Source: Dermatophagoides farinae (taxonomy: Eukaryota; Arthropoda; Arachnida; Sarcoptiformes; Pyroglyphidae). From it: a stretch of DNA of 64,000 bases. Numbering within the stretch: the stretch's first letter is position 1; every line of letters begins with the position of its first letter. A program made the translations under genes and the position numbers. A model generated the notes under the pieces. The model was not told the DNA's origin. It searched no databases and saw only the letters and a program-made list of their open reading frames with translations. The stretch spans positions 2,299,001 to 2,363,000 of the forward strand of contig NC_134679.1 of assembly GCF_024713945.1 (NCBI RefSeq), given 5' to 3'. Below, in pieces: positions 1-11,029 of the stretch.

Positions 1-1
1 C

Positions 2-1226
2 CTTTGTGGTTTAATACCACCAAGTTCTGGATCAATCTATATCGATGGCAGTGATACAGAAAATGATTTTGATGAAATACGAAAAAGTCTTGGAGTTTGT
101 CCACAATTTGATGTGCTATTCAATCATTTAACGGTTGAAGAACATCTGTGGTTTTATTGTAAACTAAAAAATGTTAATGATTCAAAAATCAACGATCATA
201 TTGATAAAATAATCAAAATGTTGGATTTTGTTGACAAACGTCATAATCAAGCACAAACGTTATCGGGTGGAATGAAACGAAAACTTTCCGTAGGCATAGC
301 ATTGATAGGTGATTCGAAAATTGTTTTATTGGATGAAGCAACATCCGGTATGGATGTTTCAGCTCGTCGATTCATTTGGGATCTATTGATCAAAGAGAAA
401 AAAGATCGTGTTATATTGTTATCGACACATTTCATGGAAGAAGCTGATGTACTTGGTGATAAGATTGCCATCATGGAACAAGGTCAATTAAAATGTTTTG
501 GATCATCCATTGAATTGAAAAAGAATTATGGCCTCGGTTATTTATTAAATTTCGTTGTTAAAGAAGAACAAATCGATGTGAAACGTTTGACCGATTTAAT
601 TCGATCACATGTTCATCATGCCAAAATATTAACTTCTGTAGGACGTGAAGTGACATTTAGTTTGCCTGAAAATGAAGCATATAAATTTGAATCATTATTT
701 GCAAATATTGAACAAAATATGACACAACTTGGTATTGTAAATTTTGGAATTTCAATGACAACACTTGAAGAAGTATTCTTACGTGTGGGTGATTTTGCTC
801 AACAAGGCACTGAACAAATAAATAGTTTTTATGAAAAAAATACACAACATTTTGGTGATAAATTTGGCAATGAATCATCAGTGATTGAAAAAATTAAACA
901 TAATTCATTGAAATTGAATCAAGGTTTCCATCATCAAATACAAGTTTATTATAGTTTATTTGTCAAAAAGATTTTGTTCACTTATCGTAATCTATTCACA
1001 TTGTTTGCACAATTCATTTTACCCGCCTTGTTATTGGGCCTTAGTATCGTTGTCAATCGAAATCAGTCTGAACGAACCATAAATTCACCACAATTATTGC
1101 TAAATATTGATTCATTTCATAAAATTGAAGCCACAGTATTTCATGATGAAAATCAACAAATAAATTCACTATCCAATTTGTATCAAAATATCATACGAAA
1201 TGCCCATACGGCCACCATTATCGATG
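2..1226 (+). CDS. ABCA transporter exon A (5' edge outside window)
   Basis: The open frame starts at base 2 and runs to a GT donor at 1227-1228 (GATG|GTAAAT); the in-frame stop at 1247 lies in the intron. One base of a codon is left over and joins AA of the next exon to give Glu (II-D-E-K-V). It encodes most of NBD1, the post-NBD1 regulatory stretch ending in the ABCA motif TTLEEVFLRVGD (about 760-795), and the first helix of membrane domain 2. Confidence 0.92.
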
Positions 1227-3567
1227 GTAAATATTTGCATGATGAATGATTTGATTTTTTTTTATAAAAATATTTTTTCTTTCAATTTCAAAAATTCAAT
1301 TTCCAGAAAAAGTAAACAAAACCGATCAACTCAGTGATTATGCTATTGAATATCTGGCCAACTATGGTGCAAAACATGAAGATCGTTTCAACATGTATTA
1401 TATAATTTCGGCCATATTTGGAATGGATAAAAATGGAATGAAAATTATAGCCATGTTTAATAATCAAGCATATCATTCTAGTGCCATTTCTATTTCTTAT
1501 ATTGATGAAACAATAATCAAATATTTAATTGGTGAAAAATTTCAATTAAGAATCTGGAATCATCCATTTCCACGTAAACAGTTTGATAATTTACAGGCCG
1601 TTGGATTCGATATGTCTCAACAGATACAAGTATCGAATAATATTCAATTTTCCGTTGCTTTTCTGGTGGCCAGTTTTATTATATTCCTGGTGAAAGAACA
1701 ATCAACGAATTTTAAACACATTCAACAGATTAGTGGATTGAATATGTTTCAATATTGGACTAGTAATTTCATTATTGATTACATTATTTATCTGATTTCA
1801 TCATCAATGTTATGTGCCATAATTTATTGGCTAGATGTGACCAGCTATAGAGAATGGAGACAACAAGGTCGCCTGTTTCTTATATTTGCTACACATGGTT
1901 TTGCAGCATTGCCAGTGGTTTATATTTGTTCATTGTTTTTCCGAAATTCAGCAACCGCTTATGTTCGTCTTGCATTATATATACTAATAGTGGGAACATC
2001 AACACTTTTGGTCGTATTGATTCTTACATTACCTTCATTGGATCTTAGAAAATTAAGCGAAATACTTGATTATATTTTTTCGGCCATTTTACCTATTCAT
2101 ATTATGGGCATAGGATCATATGATTTATCATCGAATGCAATGGCATTAAATACTTGTCTGTCTAATGTTACAATATATCAACAAACATTGAATATTCAAG
2201 AACTTTGTCACGATGAAACTTTGAATATAGGATTAATTAGAATGTGTTGTAAAGAAATATGTGGCAATTCATGCTGGAATTTTGAAGAGAATTTTTTCTC
2301 ATTTATTAAACCAGGAATCGGTTCCTATTTGGTTGCTATGGCTATTCAAGGAACCGTTTATTGGTGTATATTGGCCATATTAGAAGGAAAATGGCTACAT
2401 CAAATCTGGTTGAAATTATCACCATCAATAAATGATAATAAGAAAAATCAATTAAACGAAATAATATCCGAAGAAAGCGATGTTGAAGCCGAAAATAATC
2501 GACTAAAACGATGCAATCTTTTCTCATTAAATCGATCCGATTCAATGATTGTACAAAATGTTTGTAAAAATTATGGCAAATTCAAAGCTGTACGTAATAT
2601 AAGTTTTGGCGTTAAACGTGGCGAATGTTTTGGTGTGTTGGGTGAAAATGGTGCTGGAAAAACAACAATGTTCAAAATGATAACTGGAAGCGTCGACATG
2701 AATAGTGGCGATATTCTTGTTAATGGAAACAGTGTTAAAAAAGATATTCGACTCATTTACCGTGACATTGGTTATTGTCCACAATTTGATGGTCTTATCG
2801 ATCATCTAACCGGTCGGGAAACATTGAAAATTATTTCAAGAATTCGTGGAATTAACGAAAATATTATCGATGAACAAATTGATGCATTGAGTAAACTGTT
2901 ATTCTTTCAAAAACATATCGATCAACAAGTTAGTGGATACAGTGGTGGAACTAAACGAAAACTTAGTTTTGCAATTGTAAGTGAATTTTTACATCCATAC
3001 GTTTTAAATAATAATCTAATTTTCGTTGTTTTTATTTTTGATTTTCAATAGTCGATTGTTGGCAATCCATTGATTGCATTTCTTGATGAACCAACTACCG
3101 GTGTTGATCCAGTATCACGACGTTGTCTATGGAATGCAATACATTTGGTTCGTGAAGCCGGTTCTTCATTGGTATTGACATCACATTCAATGGAAGAATG
3201 TGAAGCACTATGTAATCGTTTAATAATTATGGTACATGGTCGTATTACCTGTCTGGGAAGTCCAATGCATTTGAAACAAAAATATGGTGCCGGTTATATT
3301 GTTCATATAAAATTGAAAAATCCAGTCATAGAAAAATCCATAAGGAAATTGGATCGATTTATGCGTTCGAAATTTCTTGAATGTTTCATCGACAGTGTTC
3401 ATAATAATATGATTGTATACAAAATTCAGACGAATCAAATCAAATTAAGTCAATTATTTGGCAGTATTGAACGATCAAAAGATTTATTAATGATTGAAGA
3501 TTATTCCATTTGTCAGACATCATTGGAACGTATATTTCTATCATTTGTACGTAAACCAAAGAAATGA
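2..3567 (+). CDS. ABCA-family full ABC transporter (ABCA3-like), 3' part of gene, exons 2-1226, 1307-2976, 3052-3567
   Basis: This is the C-terminal 1136 residues of an ATP-driven membrane transporter of subfamily A, which moves lipids or lipophilic substrates across membranes; the real substrate cannot be read from sequence. The window opens inside NBD1 just after its Walker A. NBD1 shows the Q-loop (VCPQFD), the signature LSGGMKRKLS at 260, the Walker B Asp-Glu at 332-337 and the switch histidine at 428. Next come the first helix of the second membrane domain (about 995-1057), a large extracellular loop, a cluster of about six hydrophobic helices (1650-2390) and a complete NBD2. NBD2 has Walker A GENGAGKTT (2641), Q-loop Gln (2782), signature YSGG (2938), Walker B (3085) and switch His (3184). 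The C-terminus (CQTSLERIFLSF) matches the ABCA tail motif. Odd point: NBD1 reads LDEATSGMD where LDEPTSGMD is usual. The paralogue within ABCA is inferred, and the upstream half is outside the window. Confidence 0.95.
1307..2976 (+). CDS. ABCA transporter exon B
   Basis: The acceptor TTCCAG ends at 1306 and the donor is GTAAGT at 2977 (phase 0). It encodes the big extracellular loop, the membrane helices (about 1650-1694, 1768-1833, 1873-1941, 1969-2031, 2062-2115, 2317-2388), a charged linker, and NBD2 up to the signature motif. The intron before it is 80 bp. Confidence 0.93.
3052..3567 (+). CDS. ABCA transporter last exon
   Basis: The acceptor is TTTTCAATAG ending at 3051, after a 75-bp intron. 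The exon begins inside NBD2 just upstream of Walker B (LIAFLDEPTTGVDP) and carries the D-loop, the switch His in LTSHSMEECE and the C-terminal ABCA motif. The stop is TGA at 3565-3567. Confidence 0.93.
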   Translation, partial: SIVGNPLIAFLDEPTTGVDPVSRRCLWNAIHLVREAGSSLVLTSHSMEECEALCNRLIIMVHGRITCLGSPMHLKQKYGAGYIVHIKLKNPVIEKSIRKLDRFMRSKFLECFIDSVHNNMIVYKIQTNQIKLSQLFGSIERSKDLLMIEDYSICQTSLERIFLSFVRKPKK

Positions 3568-3673
3568 AACAAAAATCCGAAATTTTGACATCATCATCAT
3601 CATCAAAATCATCTCGATAGATGGCACACATACACATTGTTGTTGTTTTTTTTGTTACCATTGCTTTTTTCAA

Positions 3674-3679
3674 AATAAA
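3674..3679 (+). terminator. Poly(A) signal AATAAA of the ABCA gene
   Basis: AATAAA lies 107 nt after the stop codon and is followed by a T-rich stretch. This is a typical spacing for an arthropod 3' UTR. In such AT-rich DNA the hexamer is common by chance, so the call rests mainly on position. Confidence 0.5.
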
Positions 3680-4532
3680 TTTTTTTCGTATTCATTACAA
3701 AAAATTGATTTGTTTCCTGTTGCGTCATTCATTTAGAATCTTGAAATTAATTAATTTGGATCGATCTGTTTGAGTTGATTCATCGAAGTGTGTGCGTGTT
3801 CAATCATTTCTATTGTCAGCCATTGTATCGAAGAAAAAGATGACAATTCTGTGATTAAATTTGCAAAAAAAAAAAATTATCACCGCATCACATGGTGCCA
3901 CATGACATGCGACACCATATGTGAGTTTTGGTTTACGTTACTCTGTAACTGGTTGGGCTATAATATCATTTTTGGTATCGTCCAATGTCATCAATCGGGT
4001 AAGCTCACCCAGGTTTCCATATACCATTAAAAAAATGAAGTAAAAATGAAATGGATTTATCCCTGTGAATAGTAATAATAAAAATAATGGGAAAATCTAG
4101 TCGCGCGAGAATAACAATGATTATATGGGAAAAACATATACACAAGACACGCAAGGGCTGATGAATGCCAAATCCTAGTGAAATCAATATCACCATTCAG
4201 TGTGTGTGTGCGTTATAATGATGAAAGGTAATACGCGAAGCAATAAAATATCTTATCTGCAGATCTGGGTACCATTATTATTATTAAAATAGTGCATTGA
4301 TCCAACTAGAATTGTATGCAATTCAATTTTATAATGACAATCATAATAATAAAAGAGGGCTAAACATTTTGATTTTGGAATCTCATCATTGGTTTCATTG
4401 TTGTAAACGTCTACCACACACCAGAATGAAATGAAAACAAACTCTGGTATTCGGATCTGCTTGTTTCGGTGGGTGCGTGGTTTGGTTTTTTTTTTGTTGG
4501 ATCGTATCCATCACGGCCAATGATTCAAGGCA
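3680..4532. other. Intergenic region between the ABCA gene and the Dscam-like gene
   Basis: No coding exon is supported on either strand. The short open frames are A/T-rich or repeat-derived and match no family I know. The stretch is higher in complexity than the later introns and probably carries the 3' flank of one gene and upstream control DNA of the next. Confidence 0.6.
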
Positions 4533-4540
4533 TATATAAG
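4533..4540 (+). promoter_or_regulatory. Candidate TATA box (TATATAAG), possible core promoter
   Basis: TATATAAG sits in a locally GC-richer patch, 12 nt after a CCAAT at 4517-4521 and just before the palindrome at 4547-4560. A TATA start site would fall near 4563-4570. The assignment to the Dscam-like gene downstream is inferred from orientation and position only. Confidence 0.35.
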
Positions 4541-4546
4541 CTGTGC

Positions 4547-4560
4547 GCGCAGAACTGCGC
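4547..4560. repeat. GC-rich palindrome GCGCAG-AA-CTGCGC
   Basis: Perfect 6-bp arms surround a 2-base spacer. It lies directly between the candidate TATA box and the expected TATA start site. Its GC content contrasts with its surroundings. It could be a protein-binding site or an early 5' UTR hairpin. Confidence 0.5.
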
Positions 4561-4670
4561 TGGCGAAATATAAAAAAAAAATCAACCAAATATATGGAAT
4601 CGAATCTCGATCATCGTATGGATTCCATTTTCATTTAGTCGTCAAACACAAACACACAAGTATCCATAGT

Positions 4671-4704
4671 TCAGTTGTGTTTCAGTCAACCGTCAGAGCG
4701 GATC
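4671..4704 (+). promoter_or_regulatory. Candidate initiator (TCAGTT) with downstream promoter element (GGATC)
   Basis: TCAGTT at 4671-4676 fits the arthropod initiator TCAGTY. Taking its A (4673) as +1, bases +28 to +32 (4700-4704) read GGATC, which fits the DPE consensus RGWYV at the required spacing. A second TCAGTC at 4682 has no DPE at that spacing. Both elements are short and could be chance. Confidence 0.35.
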
Positions 4705-6473
4705 AACCGTATACGGCCATTTTTCGGACCGATCAACCGACTGTTGTATGTGTGTGTATGAGTGTCTTCCAACAGCAACAGACGGGAAGATTTTTTTTTT
4801 TTTTTTTTTTTGGTCCCTGTTCGGATGATGTGATTACTGTTGTCATTGCCGTTATTTTTGCTGTTTGGATTTTTTTCGATTTTCATTTCAACATTTATCT
4901 CCATTTTTATATCAACAGTGATGACTGAATTTTTTTTTTCGCCGATGATAAGGATAATTTTGATAAAATTAGTTTGTAGTTAAAGTGTTTGTGTGTGTGT
5001 GTATTGAAGGATGATTGTATCAATTCAATATTGTAAGTTATATCCGAAATAATATTCGTCTTTGGTTTGTGTGTGTGTGTGTGTGTTGATCATCATCAGC
5101 ATCATTAATGTTAGCATGTCCATGCATCGTTCAGTATTTTGTTCAAGTGTGTATTTACAATCAATGATCATTCAACCGATACGAATCGATTAACGGATTC
5201 ATTCACACACAGACACACACGTATCACTCAATTGAAACAAAAACAGCTCTAAACTTCGTGTAAACAACAGAAACGAAAATAATTTCCGATGAAATTTACT
5301 GCCTTTCCAACAAAATGGACCGATGATTTTCGAAACAAAAAAAAATACTTGAAAAAAAAGAATGGCAAGTAAGCAACAAACACAAAACAAAAATTATTAC
5401 TTATAATACAAATTTTATACTTGAAAATTAATTTTCAAACATTAACAACAAAATGACTTTTCATGAACAACAACAACAACAACAACAATAATAAAAACAC
5501 TTGTAATTCTAATTTTCTAATTCTAAATAACGATGTTTTTATATATCGTTTTTATTCTTTTTGTTTCACTCTCAACCAGGATTCCATTATCAGATCGACG
5601 AAATGGTGGATTCATTTATCTTTTGTGCATTTGATTTGTGATCCATCCCTTTAGTGAAAACCACAACAACAACAACAACTTTTTTTCGTGATTTAGTTTT
5701 CTGATTGTGTGTAGTTCTCTTGCTTAGTTGTAGTTGATGATTGTGGCTTTTGAATTTTTTAAATGAACCGTTACATTCTGTGAATTTTCTCTGTTTTTTT
5801 CGAATGTATGTGTGACATTTTGACATTAAAATAACTATCTATCTATTTTTCCATCATTATTCGACCTATTATCATTTGGATTTTATGAATTTTGTGTGTG
5901 TGTGTGTATGACCAAAGTCCATCATCATTATCGTGATTCTTATTCTTTACATCAGTGATTTCAACACTACCACTACTGCAACTACGTTACAGCTATGATG
6001 ATGATATTTTGAAAAATTCATCATGATGAAGATGAAGACAGAATTTTTATCATGTCAAACTTTGCCCTTATTTGTTTGCTTGTTTTTGATCATGTTTCGT
6101 TATTTTTTTTTGTTCGTTCAGTGCTTGTATTTCTTGTTTGAAACAACAACAACATGAAGATTTCATTGATTCAGTTCATTTTCTTCTTTCCGTTGATGAA
6201 TGTTTCATTTATTTCATAAAGTTTATTTATTTGTTTGTTTGCTTATCCAAAAAGAAAACAGTGAAACAAACATTAAACCAGGAAACAGATGATTTGATAT
6301 ATGGATAGATGGATGGATCTTATATATATCTGTATCGAATGAATTAAGTCTTAAACAAAGAAAGAAATAAAAAAAATGGAAAATTAAATTGAAACAAAAC
6401 CCAAATTAAATGATGAAGAGAAGAGAGAAATCATTCTACACGAAAATTGAAATTTTTTTTTTAATTCATCAAA
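4673..6473 (+). other. Presumed 5' leader region of the Dscam-like gene
   Basis: No coding exon is recognised here. The stretch holds many upstream ATGs, (GT)n runs (for example near 5066), CAA/AAC repeats near 5465 and T-runs. If transcription starts near 4673 the leader is probably spliced. Donor-like GTAAGT at 5033 and GTAAGC at 5369 are possible, but I cannot choose between them. Confidence 0.35.
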
Positions 6474-6816
6474 ATGGCCAATAATTCTGCTCAAATGGTT
6501 GTCCAAAATACAGATATACTGATGATGACAAAAATGAAACAACAACGATCAAATTGGTCACATTCTCACCATCACCATCATCATCATCGTGATCGAAAAT
6601 TAATCATCAATAATGATGATGATTTATCGATAGCTGCTTATTCTTTTTCATCATGCTCATCATCAATATTGTCATCAATTTTTTCATTATTATCATTATA
6701 CAATTTAAATTTACGAAAATTTCCATTAAATTCATTCTTCATTGTTTTTATGATGATTTTTTTGATGATTACAATGTTGTCATTACCGACTTGTTGTTTA
6801 TTGCTCAACACAGCAG
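6474..6816 (+). CDS. Dscam: Dscam-like exon 1: start codon, long N-terminal extension, signal/anchor segment
   Basis: The ATG at 6474 has a good arthropod start context (CAAAATGG). It encodes 114 residues, with a His-rich run at 30-38, an Asp run at 48-50, Ser-rich residues 57-75 and a strongly hydrophobic stretch at about 85-113 ending LLLNTA. The donor is GCAG|GTATGT. The hydrophobic stretch is the likely signal peptide or signal anchor; an 84-residue leader before it is unusual. The only downstream in-frame ATGs near the hydrophobic core (codons 93, 94, 98, 101) would leave it too short. This exon is supported by its frame, signal segment and matching splice phase, not by direct homology. 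Confidence 0.75.
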
Positions 6817-9800
6817 GTATGTTTGTTTTTTGAAATCTGTTTTGTTTATTTTTTTCTTCATTTTACCGGTAACAATGTTTGATTTTCATAATTTGTTATG
6901 AATCATGACATCATTATTACGGAATCTCTTGTTCATCTCAAGTTTCGTAGTGATGGTGATGGTATCCATTTCCGTGTGTGTGTGTGCGTTTTTTTGTGGA
7001 TTTTTTTTCATAAAACCCAGATAAAATTATAATGACAACCAGAACCATAGAAAATTCATACAAAATAAGTTGAAGAATTCATCATCAGAAACATGCGATT
7101 CATGAATGAATGATTTCATTTTTTTTTGTTTCTCCATTCACCAATTTAATTCTTGATTGACGCTGATTCTATCTTCTTTGTTTATTTACCGATGCTACAA
7201 AAATTGTTGCTGCCAATTTGATTCGTTTTTTTTTGTTGTTGTTGTCAGGAATGAAAAATAAAATCCTTATATCCATTGAACTTTTTTTTATTTTCACTCA
7301 TTCAATCATCCTATGTTGAATGTTGGTGTTGTTTTGATTCAATTCAAAATCATGGAATTATAATAAATTTTTATTTATTTATTTTTCATTTTATTTTTTA
7401 ACAAATATGAAATGAAAAAAAAACTATAGAATTTTTTCTTGAACGCGATTCTCTATGTATTTTTTTTCACCATTCTGTTATTATTATTATTGAAACTTTC
7501 ATGGGAATCATTTTTTTCTCTTTCTCTCTCTCTCATCTTTCTCAATTGTTTTCAATGAATGACATTGTCCCTTATATGGATGACGTTCATTTGTTCGTTT
7601 TCTTTTTTTTTTGTTCTTGTTGTTGTTGCTGTTGTTAGTGTTCCAATTGGGACCAGTTTTTTTTTCTTCCTACCCTGTTATTCTAATACATCAAGTCAGT
7701 ATGGTTCTTTCATTCATGTTTTCTTGATATATTCTATGATATTATTAAAGTTACATACAGACGACTTGACTCGGCTATAACTGTAACTAGTAACTTTGAA
7801 TTTGACTGACTGACTGACTGACTGTGTATTGCAAATTTTTGAATAGCAATGGTATTTATTATTATTATTTTGCTTGTCGTAGTCAATTGGCTTCTTCTTT
7901 CATGCATTGATTCACATCCATCTATCCATTCATCCAGCCATCCATCCATCCAAACATTCATTCATTCATTCAACCAAAAATTTAGAATCAAGAGAATACC
8001 AGAGAAAAAAGAGGCGGAATTTTTTTTCAATGAAAAAAAAACACAAATTCACCAGTCCACACACACACACACACGCACACAAATTGAGTGATTGAAAGAA
8101 ACAGAATGAATTATTGAATGATGAAAAAAAAACGATTGAATGAAATTCAACCATCCATCTCAAAATAAAATAAAAAAAAATAGTTCCACAGTGTATGTGT
8201 GTGTCGTGTTTCGATCAGAATCAGAATTAAGAAATGTATCAAAAATTCACTCTTTGGTTGATTCAATTTTTGTGTTGAAAAAAAAAACAAAAAAAAAATT
8301 TCCCTATTCTCCTCGTTCGTAACTTACATAGTCATTTTTTGACAAATGTTACTATTTTATCATTGTTTCCAATGATGATCATCATGATCTTATGATGCAA
8401 AAAAAAGCAATACGGTTTACAGCTGTTCAGTTGTCATCATCATCATCATCATTTTCAATTGTTGGATCGGTTGGTTGGTTGGCTTGGTTGTTCCAAGAGC
8501 ATCTCGTGATTACCATAATTTGCCTTCATCATATTAATAATAAATATTGATCCAATGACAATGTTCAATGATGATGAATCAAAAAGAAAAAAAGATGTGT
8601 GTTTTTATGAAAATGAGGCAGTTTTTTTGTTGTTATTGTTATTTTCGTTTTTCCTTGAATTCATTCATCCATTCACAAATGATTACTATGAAACTGAGTG
8701 AAAAAAAAAATTTGAATTCTTTCTAATGAATCTAACAAATGCAAATATATTATACAAATATACATCTTTTTTTTTGATAATGAAATAATGAAAAACACAA
8801 ACACATGCACATTCTTAAAGACAGCAGAATTTGAATTCTATCAGTTCTGTCAGTTTTTTTTTGTTTTGTTTTTTTTTCTTTTTTTTGTTCTTGAATCTGT
8901 CAAATTTTACTTTTCCAATTTTTTTTCAATCTCTTGCTCTCTTGATTCACAACGCCATTGAACGAGTGAATGAATTTTTTTTTTCTTCTTCTTTACACAG
9001 CTCTACATACATATTCTTTAATTCTTTCAATTCAATTTTTTTTTCTATGAAAAAAAAAATCTTTTTTGACATTTGATAACTTTTGATTTCATGATGATAG
9101 TTTAGAATATGAAGAGAATTTGAATCCAAAAAACAATTCCAGTGTGAAACGAATTGTTTGTTTAATTTTTTTTTTGTTTCTTCTCTTTCTCTCTTACTGA
9201 AATTTTATAAATCCATTTGCTTTTACTTTTTTTTCTTGTTTTAAAATGATGATGATGATGGAATGAAATGAAATTGTCAGTGATCCGATGTAATCATGAT
9301 TGGTCCTAAATTTTAAATTTTTTTTTTTTAAATAATGAATAAATGGATGTATAGGAAATTTTACCAAAGCATTAACCTTATTAGCATCGATGATGTAAAA
9401 TCGACAATTTTTTAACAAACAAACCAAAAAAGAAAAAATTTCTCTTTTTAAATGGACAGATTAGCATTTATATTTGTCCATCAGAAAAAATAACGCAAAA
9501 AATTTACAAATGCATTTCCAATTATAACAGAAATGCTAAAACTTTCGTTTGTTGAATCGTGTAATTGTTATATTGACTGAACAAAATATCCAAATGTCAA
9601 TTAGTCAATAAATTGGTTAATAATAATATCCTGGTTGTTACTAATTTGAAACTGTTGTGTTGATGCAAAAAAAAACCAAGAAAACCGCTTGGGTACGTTT
9701 ATCATTATCCAAGTTTTTATTTCTGTCATCAATGTGTAATGTAATGGCATTATATTCAACGTTGTTGTTGTTGTTCACTTATAAAAGGTGCATGAATTTT

Positions 9801-9818
9801 CATTATTATCCTACAAAT

Positions 9819-9849
<31 letters not shown>

Positions 9850-10962
9850 ACAAAAAAAAACGGGCAGGAAAAATCCAAAATTCTTAAATTTAAATATATT
9901 TTTTTTTTGTTCTGAACATGGTTATATATTCAAAACACAATAATACACATTGTATACACATTTATCATGTTGACATACTCTATTTTTATTTTTTTTTCTC
10001 CTATTCTGTTGTATATGAGCGCGTATATATTCAACGGTGTTTGAAAGAAAAGGAAATGAAACAGTGGAAAAAAAACATAAAACATAAAACTATGAATTAC
10101 AGTTTTCATGTAAAAGAATATAGTTCACATTTTATTTTCATTTCAAAAATAGTAAAATAAATGGAAAAATCCAACGTTAAAGTTGATTTTCATTTTAATT
10201 ATTGAATGATGATGATTTTTATCTTTGCCATTGCATTTGAATCAATATCTTGTCTGTTTGTTTCAATCATTTTTTTTTTTTTTTGAAATCAAAATTCTTC
10301 AACAAAAAAAAATCAAATGATGATCCTATTGTGAAAGGATTCTGTACGTCTTTTGACTGCCACTGATGAAGATCATGATTCGTGCATACCATACACTTAT
10401 CATTATCATATTAATATATAATATCAGAATAAATTGAATCTCACAGCATGTGAATTTTAAATAATGAATTCCTGTAGACACATACATACATACCATATAT
10501 ACGTATACGTAGATGATATACAAACACGCACACACACACACACACACCGAATACATATTTGGAATAATATTTTATTGTAATGATAATAAAAATTATTGCA
10601 TGGTTTGTGTATGTGTGCGTGTTTCAATGAAGAATGTCATATGAACAACGAAAAAATTCAAAGAAAGAATTCATCCGTATGGATCGTGTTGTCAAGAAGA
10701 AGAAGAAGAAAATATTAGATTGCCTCATTGGATTATACCAGGAAAAATCTTTTTATATTGCTTTTGGTTTTGCATATAATAATAATAACTTTAATATCCA
10801 ATCCATGAAGGGCCAATGCTAAATCTTTATGCAAATTTTTTTTTTACTGAATTTTTTTCCAATTTTCCGAAAAAAAGTCATTCTTTAGTATGAAAAAAAA
10901 ATCTTGTTGTATTGTGTTCATGTTCGTTGACTTTATTGTCGTTTGAGAATGAACAAGTTTTT

Positions 10963-11029
<67 letters not shown>

